The notes beneath the pieces were generated by a model. It was not told the DNA's origin. It did not search any database and was given only the letters and a program-made list of their open reading frames with translations. DNA of 6,156 bases from Holophagae bacterium (lineage in GTDB: Bacteria; Acidobacteriota; Thermoanaerobaculia; Thermoanaerobaculales; Sulfomarinibacteraceae). Within the stretch, counting starts at the first letter, position 1. Each line of letters opens with the position of its first letter. A program made the position numbers and the translations under genes. Location: positions 1 to 6,156 of the forward strand of contig JAUWTC010000170.1 in the NCBI GenBank assembly GCA_030609785.1. Reading direction: 5' to 3'. This document shows positions 1-5,668 of this stretch, one piece after another.

Positions 1-334
1 CGTCTCCGGTCTTCATGCCGACATTCTCGGGGCCCAAGACTTCGCACAGAGAAAAGAACTTCTCGCTGGCAAGGGCCTTGATCGGAGAGGTATAGAACGA
101 GGTCCGGCCCTCGCAGAGACCCTTGAAGTGCAGTCCCAGGGCAACCTGGCTTTTGCCCGACCCGGTCGGCGTGCTCAAAACGACGTGGCGGCCGGACATC
201 AACTCCAGCAGGGCCTCTTCCTGGGCTGGGTAGAGATCGAAGCCCGCATCGCCGGCCCATCCCAGGAACAGGTCGAGGATTTCGTCGGTATCGGATGTGC
301 CGCCGGATGGGACGCGTGAGCCGAGAGTTTGCAT
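1..334 (-). CDS. Ski2-like DEAD/DEAH-box helicase, N-terminal part (runs off the window)
   Basis: This is the first 111 codons of an ATP-dependent nucleic-acid helicase that continues beyond position 1. A Q-motif-like segment LYPAQEEAL lies at residues 35-43. Motif I (Walker A) is TPTGSGKS at 55-62, with K61 contacting the ATP phosphates. Motif Ia is [13 protein letters not shown] at 81-93, and GMKTGD follows at 106-111. The PIKAL motif Ia and this spacing are typical of Ski2-like superfamily 2 helicases. The closest group I recall is the bacterial one carrying a C-terminal DUF3516 domain, but that end is not visible. The ATG at 334-332 is the only plausible start, because an in-frame TAG lies at 364-362 with no ATG or GTG between. 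There is no Shine-Dalgarno sequence. A TATCAT box ends six bases before the ATG, which suggests a leaderless message. The gene is divergent from the SGNH gene at 578. The family is confident; the RNA or DNA substrate is unknown. Confidence 0.9.
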   Translation of the reverse strand, partial: MQTLGSRVPSGGTSDTDEILDLFLGWAGDAGFDLYPAQEEALLELMSGRHVVLSTPTGSGKSQVALGLHFKGLCEGRTSFYTSPIKALASEKFFSLCEVLGPENVGMKTGD

Positions 335-340
335 TGGGGA

Positions 341-346
341 ATGATA
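341..346 (-). promoter_or_regulatory. Candidate -10 box for a leaderless helicase transcript
   Basis: On the minus strand this reads TATCAT, a TANNNT-type -10 hexamer, and ends exactly six bases before the helicase ATG. A start site about seven bases downstream would fall on the A of the ATG. No convincing -35 or ribosome binding site is visible. The box overlaps the edge of a 7-nt repeat, so it could be incidental. Confidence 0.3.
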
Positions 347-379
347 CCTGGATACTTGATACTAGAAACTGGAAATCCG
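344..379. repeat. Degenerate 7-nt tandem repeat (ATACTTG-type)
   Basis: Read on the plus strand the units are ATACCTGG (8 nt), ATACTTG, ATACTAG, AAACTGG and AAATCCG, drifting from ATAC to AAAC to AAAT. The array lies just upstream of the helicase start and supplies its upstream in-frame TAG stop. Similar ATACT/AAACTGG strings are familiar to me from intergenic regions of environmental bacterial genomes; that is recollection, not a search. No coding potential is seen. Confidence 0.6.
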
Positions 380-397
380 AGGAGCTGGAGGATAACG

Positions 398-464
398 GTG
401 GACATTGTGGACTTTGTGGACTCAGTGGACTGTCCACCTTGTCCAGATCGTCCACTCTGTCCAC
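398..464. repeat. Symmetrical array of eight phased GTGGAC/GTCCAC hexamers
   Basis: GTGGAC occurs at 398, 407, 416 and 425. Its reverse complement GTCCAC occurs at 432, 450 and 459, and GTCCAG (one mismatch) at 441. Within each half the step is exactly 9 bp. The two halves mirror each other around base 431, so each hexamer pairs with its partner (23 of 24 positions). The 3-nt spacers (ATT, TTT, TCA against CTT, ATC, TCT) mostly do not pair. It could be a multi-site protein-binding array, a hairpin in RNA, or a repeat expanded by slippage and inversion. It sits in the shared upstream region of the helicase and SGNH genes. Confidence 0.85.
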
Positions 465-493
465 TTCTCATCGAGCCGAGTCATAGGTAACGG

Positions 494-524
494 TTCATGC
501 TCTTCGTGTCTTGGCGGTTCAATT
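494..524 (+). repeat. Dispersed copy of the TCTTCGTGTCTT repeat
   Basis: This 31-nt stretch matches 5642-5672 at 27 of 31 positions in the same orientation, ending in the shared GGTTCAATT. Three of the four mismatches are eight bases apart, in step with an 8-nt internal unit (TCTTCGTG, TCTTGGCG). Only one arm is present here, whereas the copy near 5.6 kb has both arms of an inverted repeat. The ATG at 497, which would extend the SGNH gene by 27 codons, falls inside it and is probably not a real start. Confidence 0.75.
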
Positions 525-565
525 GCCTTCTCATTCGGCCGCTCTTGGATCCCGCTCCGCCGGGT

Positions 566-571
566 TACAGT
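566..571 (+). promoter_or_regulatory. Candidate -10 box for a leaderless SGNH gene
   Basis: TACAGT ends six bases before the ATG at 578, the same spacing as TATCAT before the divergent helicase ATG. A weak -35-like TTGGAT lies at 545-550, with a short 15-bp spacer. No Shine-Dalgarno sequence precedes the ATG. The call rests on spacing and shared pattern only. Confidence 0.3.
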
Positions 572-577
572 AGCGTC

Positions 578-1648
578 ATGTCACCGGCGTCACCGTCTGT
601 TTTGAAGAAGCGAGTACCTCGAAGAGTCGGGTGCCTGGTGATGCTGGTCCTTTTCGCCGGAATCTGGGCCGTATTCGAGATCCAGGCACAGAGGACGGTC
701 CTGGCCAAGCCCCTGGCAGTGTATCGGGATCCTGACCATCGCCTCCAGCCCCTCGATCCCGGAGTCGGGACCAACTCCGACGGTCTGCGGTGCCGGCTCG
801 AGGCGGACGAGATCGCCGACTCGGATTTCAGCGTACTCTTCTTCGGAGATTCATTCGTATTCGGCCCCAATGTGGGGCGTGAGGGCGCCCTCCCGAGGCT
901 TTTTGAAAGAGGCCTTCGGGAGGCCATGGAGACCAACCGGATCCACGTTGTCAACGCTGCCTGGCCGTCGGCCTCTCCGTTGCTGGCTCTCAGGCTCCTG
1001 CGTGACGTCGGGGCTCGGTACCGTCCCGATCTGGTGCTCTACGGTTTCGACATGAGCGATTTCAGGGACGATCTGATGTACCGGAATCTGATCGAGAAGA
1101 AGGGCATTTATCGAATGATCGACCTGATGCCCGCATCCTTGTGGTTGGCCGGTCGTGGAGCGAAGGCAATTGCCCCTGATCGGCTCTACCGAACGGTCTT
1201 TCGGATGCCGAAGGATCGTTTCTTTGCGGTCAATCGGCCGTTGGACGAGACGCGCGGGGATCTCATGCCGGTCTGGCAAACCCTGGTGGAGATCAACAGT
1301 CTCTGCGGTGACGAGTTGAACGCGGACTTTCACGTGATCGTGCAGCCGAGGAACTTCCAGTACAGTGACCGGGAGAGCCCCTTCAGCTGGGAGCGCGGCG
1401 ATTACCGGAATTTGGGGCCGTCAGTCCTCGAGCCCTTCCTTTTCTTCAACCAGCAGGCCGGCGAGGCCCCCTTCGGTGTTCACTCCCTGCTGTCGGCATT
1501 CGAAGAGACCGATGTCTTCCCGACCTGTTATGCCGGTGACCCACACTGGACGCCTGCTGGAACCCAGGTCGCCGCCGATGCCCTGGTTGAGATGGCGGTC
1601 AGGGGGGGGTGGGTCAAAGGGTCGAAGGGTCAAAGAGTCGAAGAGTGA
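578..1648 (+). CDS. Membrane-anchored SGNH-hydrolase-like protein
   Basis: The 356-residue product probably acts outside the cytoplasmic membrane. A basic stretch (KKRVPRR, 10-16) precedes one hydrophobic segment at about 17-36, a signal anchor with the N-terminus inside. The SGNH features follow in order: FFGDSFVFG with the expected nucleophile S92; VVNAAWP at 124-130, a block-II-like segment lacking the usual glycine; VLYGFDMSDF at 153-162 in the block-III position; and GDPHWTPAG at 320-328, giving D321 and H323. The D-x-H spacing recalls AlgX/AlgJ and other cell-surface polysaccharide O-acetylation enzymes more than classic GDSL lipases. Acetyl-ester hydrolysis or acetyl transfer on an exported glycan is therefore an inference. 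ATG 578 is preferred over ATG 497, which lies in a repeat and would put 27 atypical residues before the basic segment. The last twelve or so residues (VKGSKGQRVEE) are encoded by a tandem repeat. Confidence 0.75.
   Translation: MSPASPSVLKKRVPRRVGCLVMLVLFAGIWAVFEIQAQRTVLAKPLAVYRDPDHRLQPLDPGVGTNSDGLRCRLEADEIADSDFSVLFFGDSFVFGPNVGREGALPRLFERGLREAMETNRIHVVNAAWPSASPLLALRLLRDVGARYRPDLVLYGFDMSDFRDDLMYRNLIEKKGIYRMIDLMPASLWLAGRGAKAIAPDRLYRTVFRMPKDRFFAVNRPLDETRGDLMPVWQTLVEINSLCGDELNADFHVIVQPRNFQYSDRESPFSWERGDYRNLGPSVLEPFLFFNQQAGEAPFGVHSLLSAFEETDVFPTCYAGDPHWTPAGTQVAADALVEMAVRGGWVKGSKGQRVEE
1611..1646. repeat. 8-nt tandem repeat (GGGTCAAA/GGGTCGAA) in the end of the SGNH gene
   Basis: Units step every eight bases: GGGTCAAA at 1611, GGGTCGAA at 1619, GGGTCAAA at 1627, GAGTCGAA at 1635, then a partial GAGT at 1643. 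A run of eight Gs (1602-1609) lies just upstream. The unit is not a multiple of three, so any change in copy number would shift the reading frame of the SGNH protein's tail. The array fills the space between two convergent genes and takes the place of a visible terminator. Confidence 0.8.
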
Positions 1649-1654
1649 TGGGGC

Positions 1655-2449
1655 TCAAGTTCTCAGGAAAGAAACCACCCGGTCGAAAACGGCCTTCCCG
1701 CCTTCCGCGAGGACCGAATGGCCGGCGTCGGGCACGCTGATGAACTCTGCATCGGGCAGGGCCTCGGCGATTTCGGCGGTGTCTTCCCAGGCGACGACGG
1801 CGTCCCGTTGCCCTGCGAGGACCAGGGCAGGAATCTGCAGGGATTTGAGCGCCACCCGGTCGTCCCAACCCTTGAGCATGTGTTCCGCCTGGGCGAGGCC
1901 TCCTGGAACATCGAGAGGATCGAGGCCGTAGAGCTGCGCCGCCTGATCGACAAAGCCGGGCAGACGGCTTTGAAAAGGTGGGGCGAAGCCCAGGGTCATC
2001 AGGCTGCGGCCGAATTTCTCGGGTGGGAAGTGTTTGAGCATGTCTCTCAGCAGTTCGATCGAGCGCCGCCCGTGGGTCGTCATGCGTGCCGCCGTCGATG
2101 CGATGACCAAACGTCTGACCCGGCGGGGATATGAGAGAGCCGTTCTGAAGGCGATCAATCCGCCGAGGCTGGCGCCCAGCAGGGCCGTCGTCTTGAAGTC
2201 CAGGTGGTCGAGCACGGTCCTGACATCTTCAACGGCGCCTTCGGCCGTGAAGGGTAAGCCCCCGCGTGAGCCGCCGATACCGCGGTTGTCGAGCGTGACA
2301 ACGGTGAAGGCCTTCGCCAGCAGGGCCGGCAACTCGCCCCAGAGATTTCGGGAAGCACCCAGGCCCGCGACCAGCGTCAGGCAGGGACCTTCGCCGAGGT
2401 GTGATCCGGCAATGGGGCCGGATGGGCCGTCGATGATGAATTCGGTCAT
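1655..2449 (-). CDS. Alpha/beta-hydrolase fold protein
   Basis: The 264-residue product is a complete, single-domain alpha/beta hydrolase with no signal peptide, so probably cytoplasmic. An oxyanion-side glycine loop VAGLGAS lies at 27-33 and DNRGIGGS at 54-61. The nucleophile elbow is GASLGG (S94), the acid is D216 in GQRD, and the base is H244 in DAGHS, a full Ser-Asp-His triad. A helical cap lies at about 125-190. Length and motifs resemble the 3-oxoadipate enol-lactonase, BioH and non-haem haloperoxidase-like group, but the substrate cannot be read from sequence. Its ATG overlaps the stop of the upstream beta-helix gene as ATGA (2449-2446). No Shine-Dalgarno sequence is visible, so translation probably depends on reinitiation after that gene. 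It ends six bases from the convergent SGNH stop. Confidence 0.9.
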   Translation of the reverse strand: MTEFIIDGPSGPIAGSHLGEGPCLTLVAGLGASRNLWGELPALLAKAFTVVTLDNRGIGGSRGGLPFTAEGAVEDVRTVLDHLDFKTTALLGASLGGLIAFRTALSYPRRVRRLVIASTAARMTTHGRRSIELLRDMLKHFPPEKFGRSLMTLGFAPPFQSRLPGFVDQAAQLYGLDPLDVPGGLAQAEHMLKGWDDRVALKSLQIPALVLAGQRDAVVAWEDTAEIAEALPDAEFISVPDAGHSVLAEGGKAVFDRVVSFLRT

Positions 2450-4050
2450 GGTCGTCTTGAATCTGGGCCCGCATCACGTGATTGCGGGCCGGTTCCGAAT
2501 ATTCGACGGTAGCCCGTCAGGGTTCTGCCGAGGGTGTCTCTCAGAATGATGCGCAGCACGTGATCATAGTTTGGATCGGCGTTTGACCACACCCCGAAAA
2601 CGCTCTCCTCCAGGTTCTCCCTACCCTCCGCGATGAACTCGGGGATTCCGCCCAGTCTTGGGATCGCGTCGAGTCGCCAGGACTCAAGGGTCGGTCCGTC
2701 TTCGAGGCTGAAGATCGCGGCCGTTCCGTACAAGGGTCGAGGTCCACTCGGTGGTGAAGTGGGCGGGTCTGATAAGAAGGTCACCGCGATGACGCCGTCG
2801 CCATCGAGCGCCGGGGTGGTGTTCACGGCTGTCATGTCGGCCAGAAGGCGCCCCCGTTCGTAGGCGCCGAATCGGGTGAAGGCGCCGGTCGTGTCAAGCG
2901 GATAGGGTTCTGCGGCACAGTTGTGGAGTTCGATGGTGGTGTCCTGGGTCGCCTCGATCGTGCATGTGAAAACGGAGTCGAAGGCTCTGATGTAGGAGTT
3001 TCCGCGGGCGCCGAAATACCCGCCGGTACCGTCGATCGTGGTGCGCTCGATCCGTACCGAAGAGGTGTCAAAGCTGAGGATCTCACCCAGCAGGCTGTCG
3101 TTCACGATGACTGATGCATCGTCCTCCGGATAGAGGTTCCACGTGTCGATGGAGGTGTTGACCAGCCGAATCTGGCGGTCCGACAGGTCGAGAGTCGTGT
3201 CCTGGTAGTAGAGATCGTTGCGCAGACCTGTCACCCGTGTCGAGAACGGCATGAAAAACCCCACAACGATCCAGTTGTCCTCGTCGATATCGCGTAGGGT
3301 CAGTTGACACCCCTCGCGCACCAGCATTGCCCACAAGAGGGTCTCGCACCGCTCAACGGTCACTGTTTGAAGGATGCCGACCGAGTTTTGGGGAGGGAAG
3401 GCCCAGGAGTCGATGAATCCCGGCAAGGGAGGGGAATATTCGGCCTCGGATCCGACGGGAAACTCGACCCAGACCCACAGGATGCCCGCATCGGGGTCCC
3501 TGGGGATGTCTTCCAACCTCATATCGGAGTCGTGCTGGACGAGGACCTCGAAGTCCCCGTTGAGCCGGCGAGCGGTCAATCGGGCGGTGTCGGCCGACAG
3601 TAGTTGCACCGGGTCGAAATCGGTGTCTTCCGCAACCAGTCGGCCTTCGCCCGCGATCACGAGGGCGTGTTGAACCCCATAGGGAACGCGGTAATCGCAG
3701 CCGACGACCTCGATACGCGCCTGCTCGATTCCCGCCAGCGCATACTGTCCATGGTGCGTACTCAAGAACTGGATCACCGAGTTCTCGAAGCGCACATGCC
3801 CGTCGCCGACCGCCCAGACGTTGCCTTCGACCTGAAAGCCCGGTTCGGGCAGGTCAAGAACGGTCAGTGAGCCGCCGCCGACGACGATCACGTGTCCGAC
3901 CGCCATAGGTTCAGTCACCACAACATCCGAGGTAATGATCCAGGGTTCAACCTGCTGAGAATTGCCCGGCCCAGGTTCAAGGCCGAAGGCGGGAGAGGCG
4001 CTGAGAGTCAGTGCCAGGGCGCAAAGGCCGGACAATTCCAAGGTCTTCAT
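2446..4050 (-). CDS. Secreted right-handed beta-helix repeat protein
   Basis: The 534-residue product starts with a signal peptide: MKTLELSG, a hydrophobic core at about 9-19, and likely cleavage near ASPAFG (18-23). No lipobox is seen, so it is predicted to be exported rather than lipid-anchored. The body is a series of short beta rungs of alternating hydrophobic residues followed by N/D-S/T, for example HVRFENSVI (85-93), RQIRLVNTSI (292-301), ASVIVNDSL (312-320), SVRIERTTI (331-339), SYIRAFDSV (352-360) and TTIELHNC (371-378). Spacing is about 18-21 residues in the best-ordered part, typical of parallel beta-helix (pectate-lyase-like) folds. No catalytic site is recognised, so a binding or surface role is as likely as polysaccharide cleavage. 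About 435-520 looks like a separate C-terminal region, followed by a basic tail RDAGPDSRRP. A weak GGTGA lies 12 bases before the ATG. Its stop overlaps the hydrolase start. Confidence 0.75.
   Translation of the reverse strand: MKTLELSGLCALALTLSASPAFGLEPGPGNSQQVEPWIITSDVVVTEPMAVGHVIVVGGGSLTVLDLPEPGFQVEGNVWAVGDGHVRFENSVIQFLSTHHGQYALAGIEQARIEVVGCDYRVPYGVQHALVIAGEGRLVAEDTDFDPVQLLSADTARLTARRLNGDFEVLVQHDSDMRLEDIPRDPDAGILWVWVEFPVGSEAEYSPPLPGFIDSWAFPPQNSVGILQTVTVERCETLLWAMLVREGCQLTLRDIDEDNWIVVGFFMPFSTRVTGLRNDLYYQDTTLDLSDRQIRLVNTSIDTWNLYPEDDASVIVNDSLLGEILSFDTSSVRIERTTIDGTGGYFGARGNSYIRAFDSVFTCTIEATQDTTIELHNCAAEPYPLDTTGAFTRFGAYERGRLLADMTAVNTTPALDGDGVIAVTFLSDPPTSPPSGPRPLYGTAAIFSLEDGPTLESWRLDAIPRLGGIPEFIAEGRENLEESVFGVWSNADPNYDHVLRIILRDTLGRTLTGYRRIFGTGPQSRDAGPDSRRP
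2466..2490. repeat. Near-perfect 25-bp palindrome at the beta-helix/hydrolase junction
   Basis: Arms GGCCCGC (2466-2472) and GCGGGCC (2484-2490) flank the perfect palindrome ATCACGTGAT (2473-2482), with one extra T at 2483. It lies inside the last codons of the beta-helix gene, where it encodes GPQSRDAG, and 17-41 bases upstream of the hydrolase start. It could be a protein-binding site or an RNA stem affecting coupled translation. A hairpin would have to open several central pairs to form a loop. Confidence 0.6.
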
Positions 4051-4096
4051 TCGGGCATTGTCTCACCGACCCGACGGTCCGTGTATGATTCAGTCT

Positions 4097-4126
4097 CTGA
4101 CAATGCGACCGGTTTTCAGGGATAAT
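4097..4126 (+). promoter_or_regulatory. Sigma-70-like promoter for the coaX-pgsA operon
   Basis: CTGACA (4097-4102, five of six to TTGACA) and GATAAT (4121-4126, five of six to TATAAT) are separated by 18 bp. The predicted start near 4133 gives a leader of about 28 nt that contains the ribosome binding site. This is the best -35/-10 pair I found in the window. Confidence 0.6.
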
Positions 4127-4146
4127 GAGATGAGGGACGGTCGAAT

Positions 4147-4151
4147 AGGAG
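4147..4151 (+). promoter_or_regulatory. Ribosome binding site of coaX
   Basis: AGGAG lies nine bases before the GTG at 4161 and supports that GTG as the start. This is a clear Shine-Dalgarno site, in contrast to most other starts in the window. Confidence 0.7.
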
Positions 4152-4160
4152 TGGTCTGGC

Positions 4161-4940
4161 GTGAACGAATACCTACTGGCACTAGACGTGGGCAACACAA
4201 ATACGGTGGTCGGGCTTTTTCAGGGCGAGGGTCTGAAGACCGACTGGCGGTTGACGACGCATGCCGAGCGGACGGCCGACGAGATCGGGATGTGGTTGCT
4301 GCAGCTTCTGGAATGGGAGGGTGTTCAGCCTGAAGAGCTCCTGGGCGTCGCGGTTTCGTCGGTGGTTCCGCCGATGGATCCTCGATTGAGTGAGGGTGTG
4401 GCGCGATACCTGGGTCGGCAGCCCTTTTTCGTCGAACCCGGTATTCGATCGGATATGCCGTTGCTGGTCGATACGCCGCAGGACCTGGGCGCCGACCGGC
4501 TCTGCGATGCCGTCGCCGGATACGAGATCTACGGGGGGCCGTGCATCGTCCTTGATTTCGGGACGGCATTGACCTGGGAGGTTGTCTCGGCCGATGGCGA
4601 GTACCTTGGTGGGGCGATCGCGCCAGGCCCGGGGGTGACGGCGGACGCGTTGTCGTCGAAGACCGCCAAACTGCCTCAGGTGGCGATGGCGCCGCCTGAG
4701 CGGGTGATCGGCAAGGGGACTGTCGACTCAATTCAATCCGGTCTTTTCTATGGTTATCTCGGTGCTGTGGAGGGTGTGACACGGCGGATTCTCGATGAAC
4801 TCGGCAATGCCACGGTCGTGGCAACCGGCGGTCTCGCCGGAGTCTTCGGCGAGCACTCGGAGTTGATCAAGCACGTCGACGCCGATTTGACCCTCAAGGG
4901 CCTGAGGCTCCTGTGGCTGAAAAACCGGACGGCCCAATGA
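4161..4940 (+). CDS. coaX: Type III pantothenate kinase
   Basis: CoaX phosphorylates pantothenate to 4'-phosphopantothenate with ATP, the first step of coenzyme A synthesis, in the cytoplasm. The 259-residue product has the usual family length and all ASKHA-fold landmarks. LDVGNTNTVVGLF at 8-20 is the phosphate-binding loop with D9. SSVVPP follows at 66-71. GADRLCDAVAG at 110-120 contains D112, the likely catalytic base. DFGTALTW lies at 132-139, YLGGAIAPG at 148-156, IQSGLFYGYLGAVEG at 191-205 and ATGGLAG at 221-227. The C-terminus has the family's DADLTLKGLRLLW ending (240-252). The GTG start is fixed by AGGAG nine bases upstream and by the DVGNTN loop beginning at residue 9. The stop codon overlaps the next gene's ATG as ATGA, so the two are probably co-translated. 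The birA neighbour often seen beside coaX is absent. Identification is very secure. Confidence 0.97.
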   Translation: MNEYLLALDVGNTNTVVGLFQGEGLKTDWRLTTHAERTADEIGMWLLQLLEWEGVQPEELLGVAVSSVVPPMDPRLSEGVARYLGRQPFFVEPGIRSDMPLLVDTPQDLGADRLCDAVAGYEIYGGPCIVLDFGTALTWEVVSADGEYLGGAIAPGPGVTADALSSKTAKLPQVAMAPPERVIGKGTVDSIQSGLFYGYLGAVEGVTRRILDELGNATVVATGGLAGVFGEHSELIKHVDADLTLKGLRLLWLKNRTAQ

Positions 4941-5575
4941 TCCAGGACGCCAAGCCCAAGGGCAAGATCAGGGCGGAGGTCGAAAAGCGTCTGCGCCCCT
5001 TGACCTTGCCGAACTTCATCACCTTAATGCGGATGGCCATCGTGCCGTTCTTTGTCATTGCCGTGGCCGAGGGCGATTTCATGGTGGCCCTGTGGACTCT
5101 GATTATCGCCGGGCTGACCGACCTCTTGGATGGCTGGATGGCACGTCGTTTCGACATGGAGTCGCTCGTCGGCGCCTATCTCGATCCGATCGCCGACAAG
5201 TTGTTGCTGGTCACCGCTTATGTCACATTGACGATTCCGATGGGGCAGTCCGTGGTCATCCCCTTGTGGTTGGCGATTCTTGCGCTCTTCCGCGATTTCT
5301 TCATCATGCTCGTCGTGCTGATCCTGTATCTGGTCGAGGACATCAGGAGTTTTCCGCCCTCGGTCCTGGGCAAGGCGACGACCTTCATGCATATCGTGAC
5401 GATCGGCGTGGTCCTGCTGGCCAATCTGATGATGATGCCCTCATGGGTCCCCAACAGTTGCTTCTACCTGTCCTTCGTCCTGATTATTCTGTCCGGCTTC
5501 AACTACATCTACCGCTCGAGCCGCTTCATCGAAATCGCCCGCCAGGAAAAGGCCGACGAATCAGTCGACGGCTAA
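4937..5575 (+). CDS. pgsA: CDP-alcohol phosphatidyltransferase (PgsA-like)
   Basis: This integral membrane enzyme transfers a phosphatidyl group from CDP-diacylglycerol to an alcohol, probably glycerol-3-phosphate, giving the precursor of phosphatidylglycerol. The family signature D-x2-D-G-x2-A-R-x8-G-x3-D-x3-D is complete, with D62, D65, G66, A69, R70, G79, D83 and D87. LPNFITLMRM (24-33) is the typical N-terminal segment before the first membrane helix. Further hydrophobic helices lie at about 48-62, 88-103, 107-133, 148-166 and 175-192. The 212 residues fit the family. Assignment to PgsA rather than a cardiolipin- or inositol-type relative rests on overall resemblance. The ATG at 4937 overlaps the coaX stop (ATGA). 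A GTG at 4913 with GAGG five bases upstream is a real alternative that would add eight residues. It ends before a long inverted repeat that may mark the operon end. Confidence 0.85.
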   Translation: MIQDAKPKGKIRAEVEKRLRPLTLPNFITLMRMAIVPFFVIAVAEGDFMVALWTLIIAGLTDLLDGWMARRFDMESLVGAYLDPIADKLLLVTAYVTLTIPMGQSVVIPLWLAILALFRDFFIMLVVLILYLVEDIRSFPPSVLGKATTFMHIVTIGVVLLANLMMMPSWVPNSCFYLSFVLIILSGFNYIYRSSRFIEIARQEKADESVDG

Positions 5576-5591
5576 GAGGACGAACACAAAC

Positions 5592-5668
5592 GAACCACGA
5601 AGACACAAAGACCACATAGAGAGGATTTTAAATATAGCCACTTCGTGCTCTTTGTGTCTTTGTGGTTC
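5592..5668. repeat. Long imperfect inverted repeat (28-nt arms, AT-rich centre)
   Basis: The left arm at 5592-5619 and right arm at 5641-5668 are complementary at 24 of 28 positions, plus one possible G-U pair. The 21-nt centre (5620-5640) is strikingly AT-rich for this genome. Arms are built of GAAGACACAAAG / CTTTGTGTCTTTG-type units of about eight bases. The right arm plus AATT (5642-5672) recurs as a single arm at 494-524. It lies between the ends of pgsA and the acetate kinase gene. Transcribed, it would form a strong stem, but no U-tract follows, so a classic intrinsic terminator is doubtful. A small non-autonomous element or processing site is equally possible. Confidence 0.85.

Noticed and set aside
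398..464. The regular hexamer array as a CRISPR.
   Set aside because: Units are 6 nt with 3-nt spacers, far too short for CRISPR repeats and spacers, the second half is inverted, and no cas gene is present.
497..577. A 27-codon N-terminal extension of the SGNH protein starting at ATG 497.
   Set aside because: The ATG and following codons fall in a dispersed repeat also present near 5.65 kb in non-coding sequence. ATG 578 places the basic segment and membrane anchor at a normal distance from the N-terminus.
851..1333. A 160-codon minus-strand frame inside the SGNH gene.
   Set aside because: No motif and no ribosome binding site was seen. It lies wholly antisense to a well-supported gene and looks like a compositional shadow.
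1365..1931. A 188-codon plus-strand frame overlapping the ends of the SGNH and hydrolase genes.
   Set aside because: Both overlapped genes carry complete family motifs in other frames. The product is low-complexity Ser/Pro/Arg. It matters only as the frame reached if the G8 tract lost a base.
4090..4824. A 244-codon open frame on the minus strand opposite coaX.
   Set aside because: Its product is arginine/proline/serine-rich with no recognisable motif, as expected from the complement of a high-GC gene, and coaX on the other strand is unambiguous.
5024..5392. A 122-codon minus-strand frame opposite the pgsA-like gene.
   Set aside because: It is rich in His, Gln and Asp because it is the complement of hydrophobic membrane-helix codons. 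No motif supports it.
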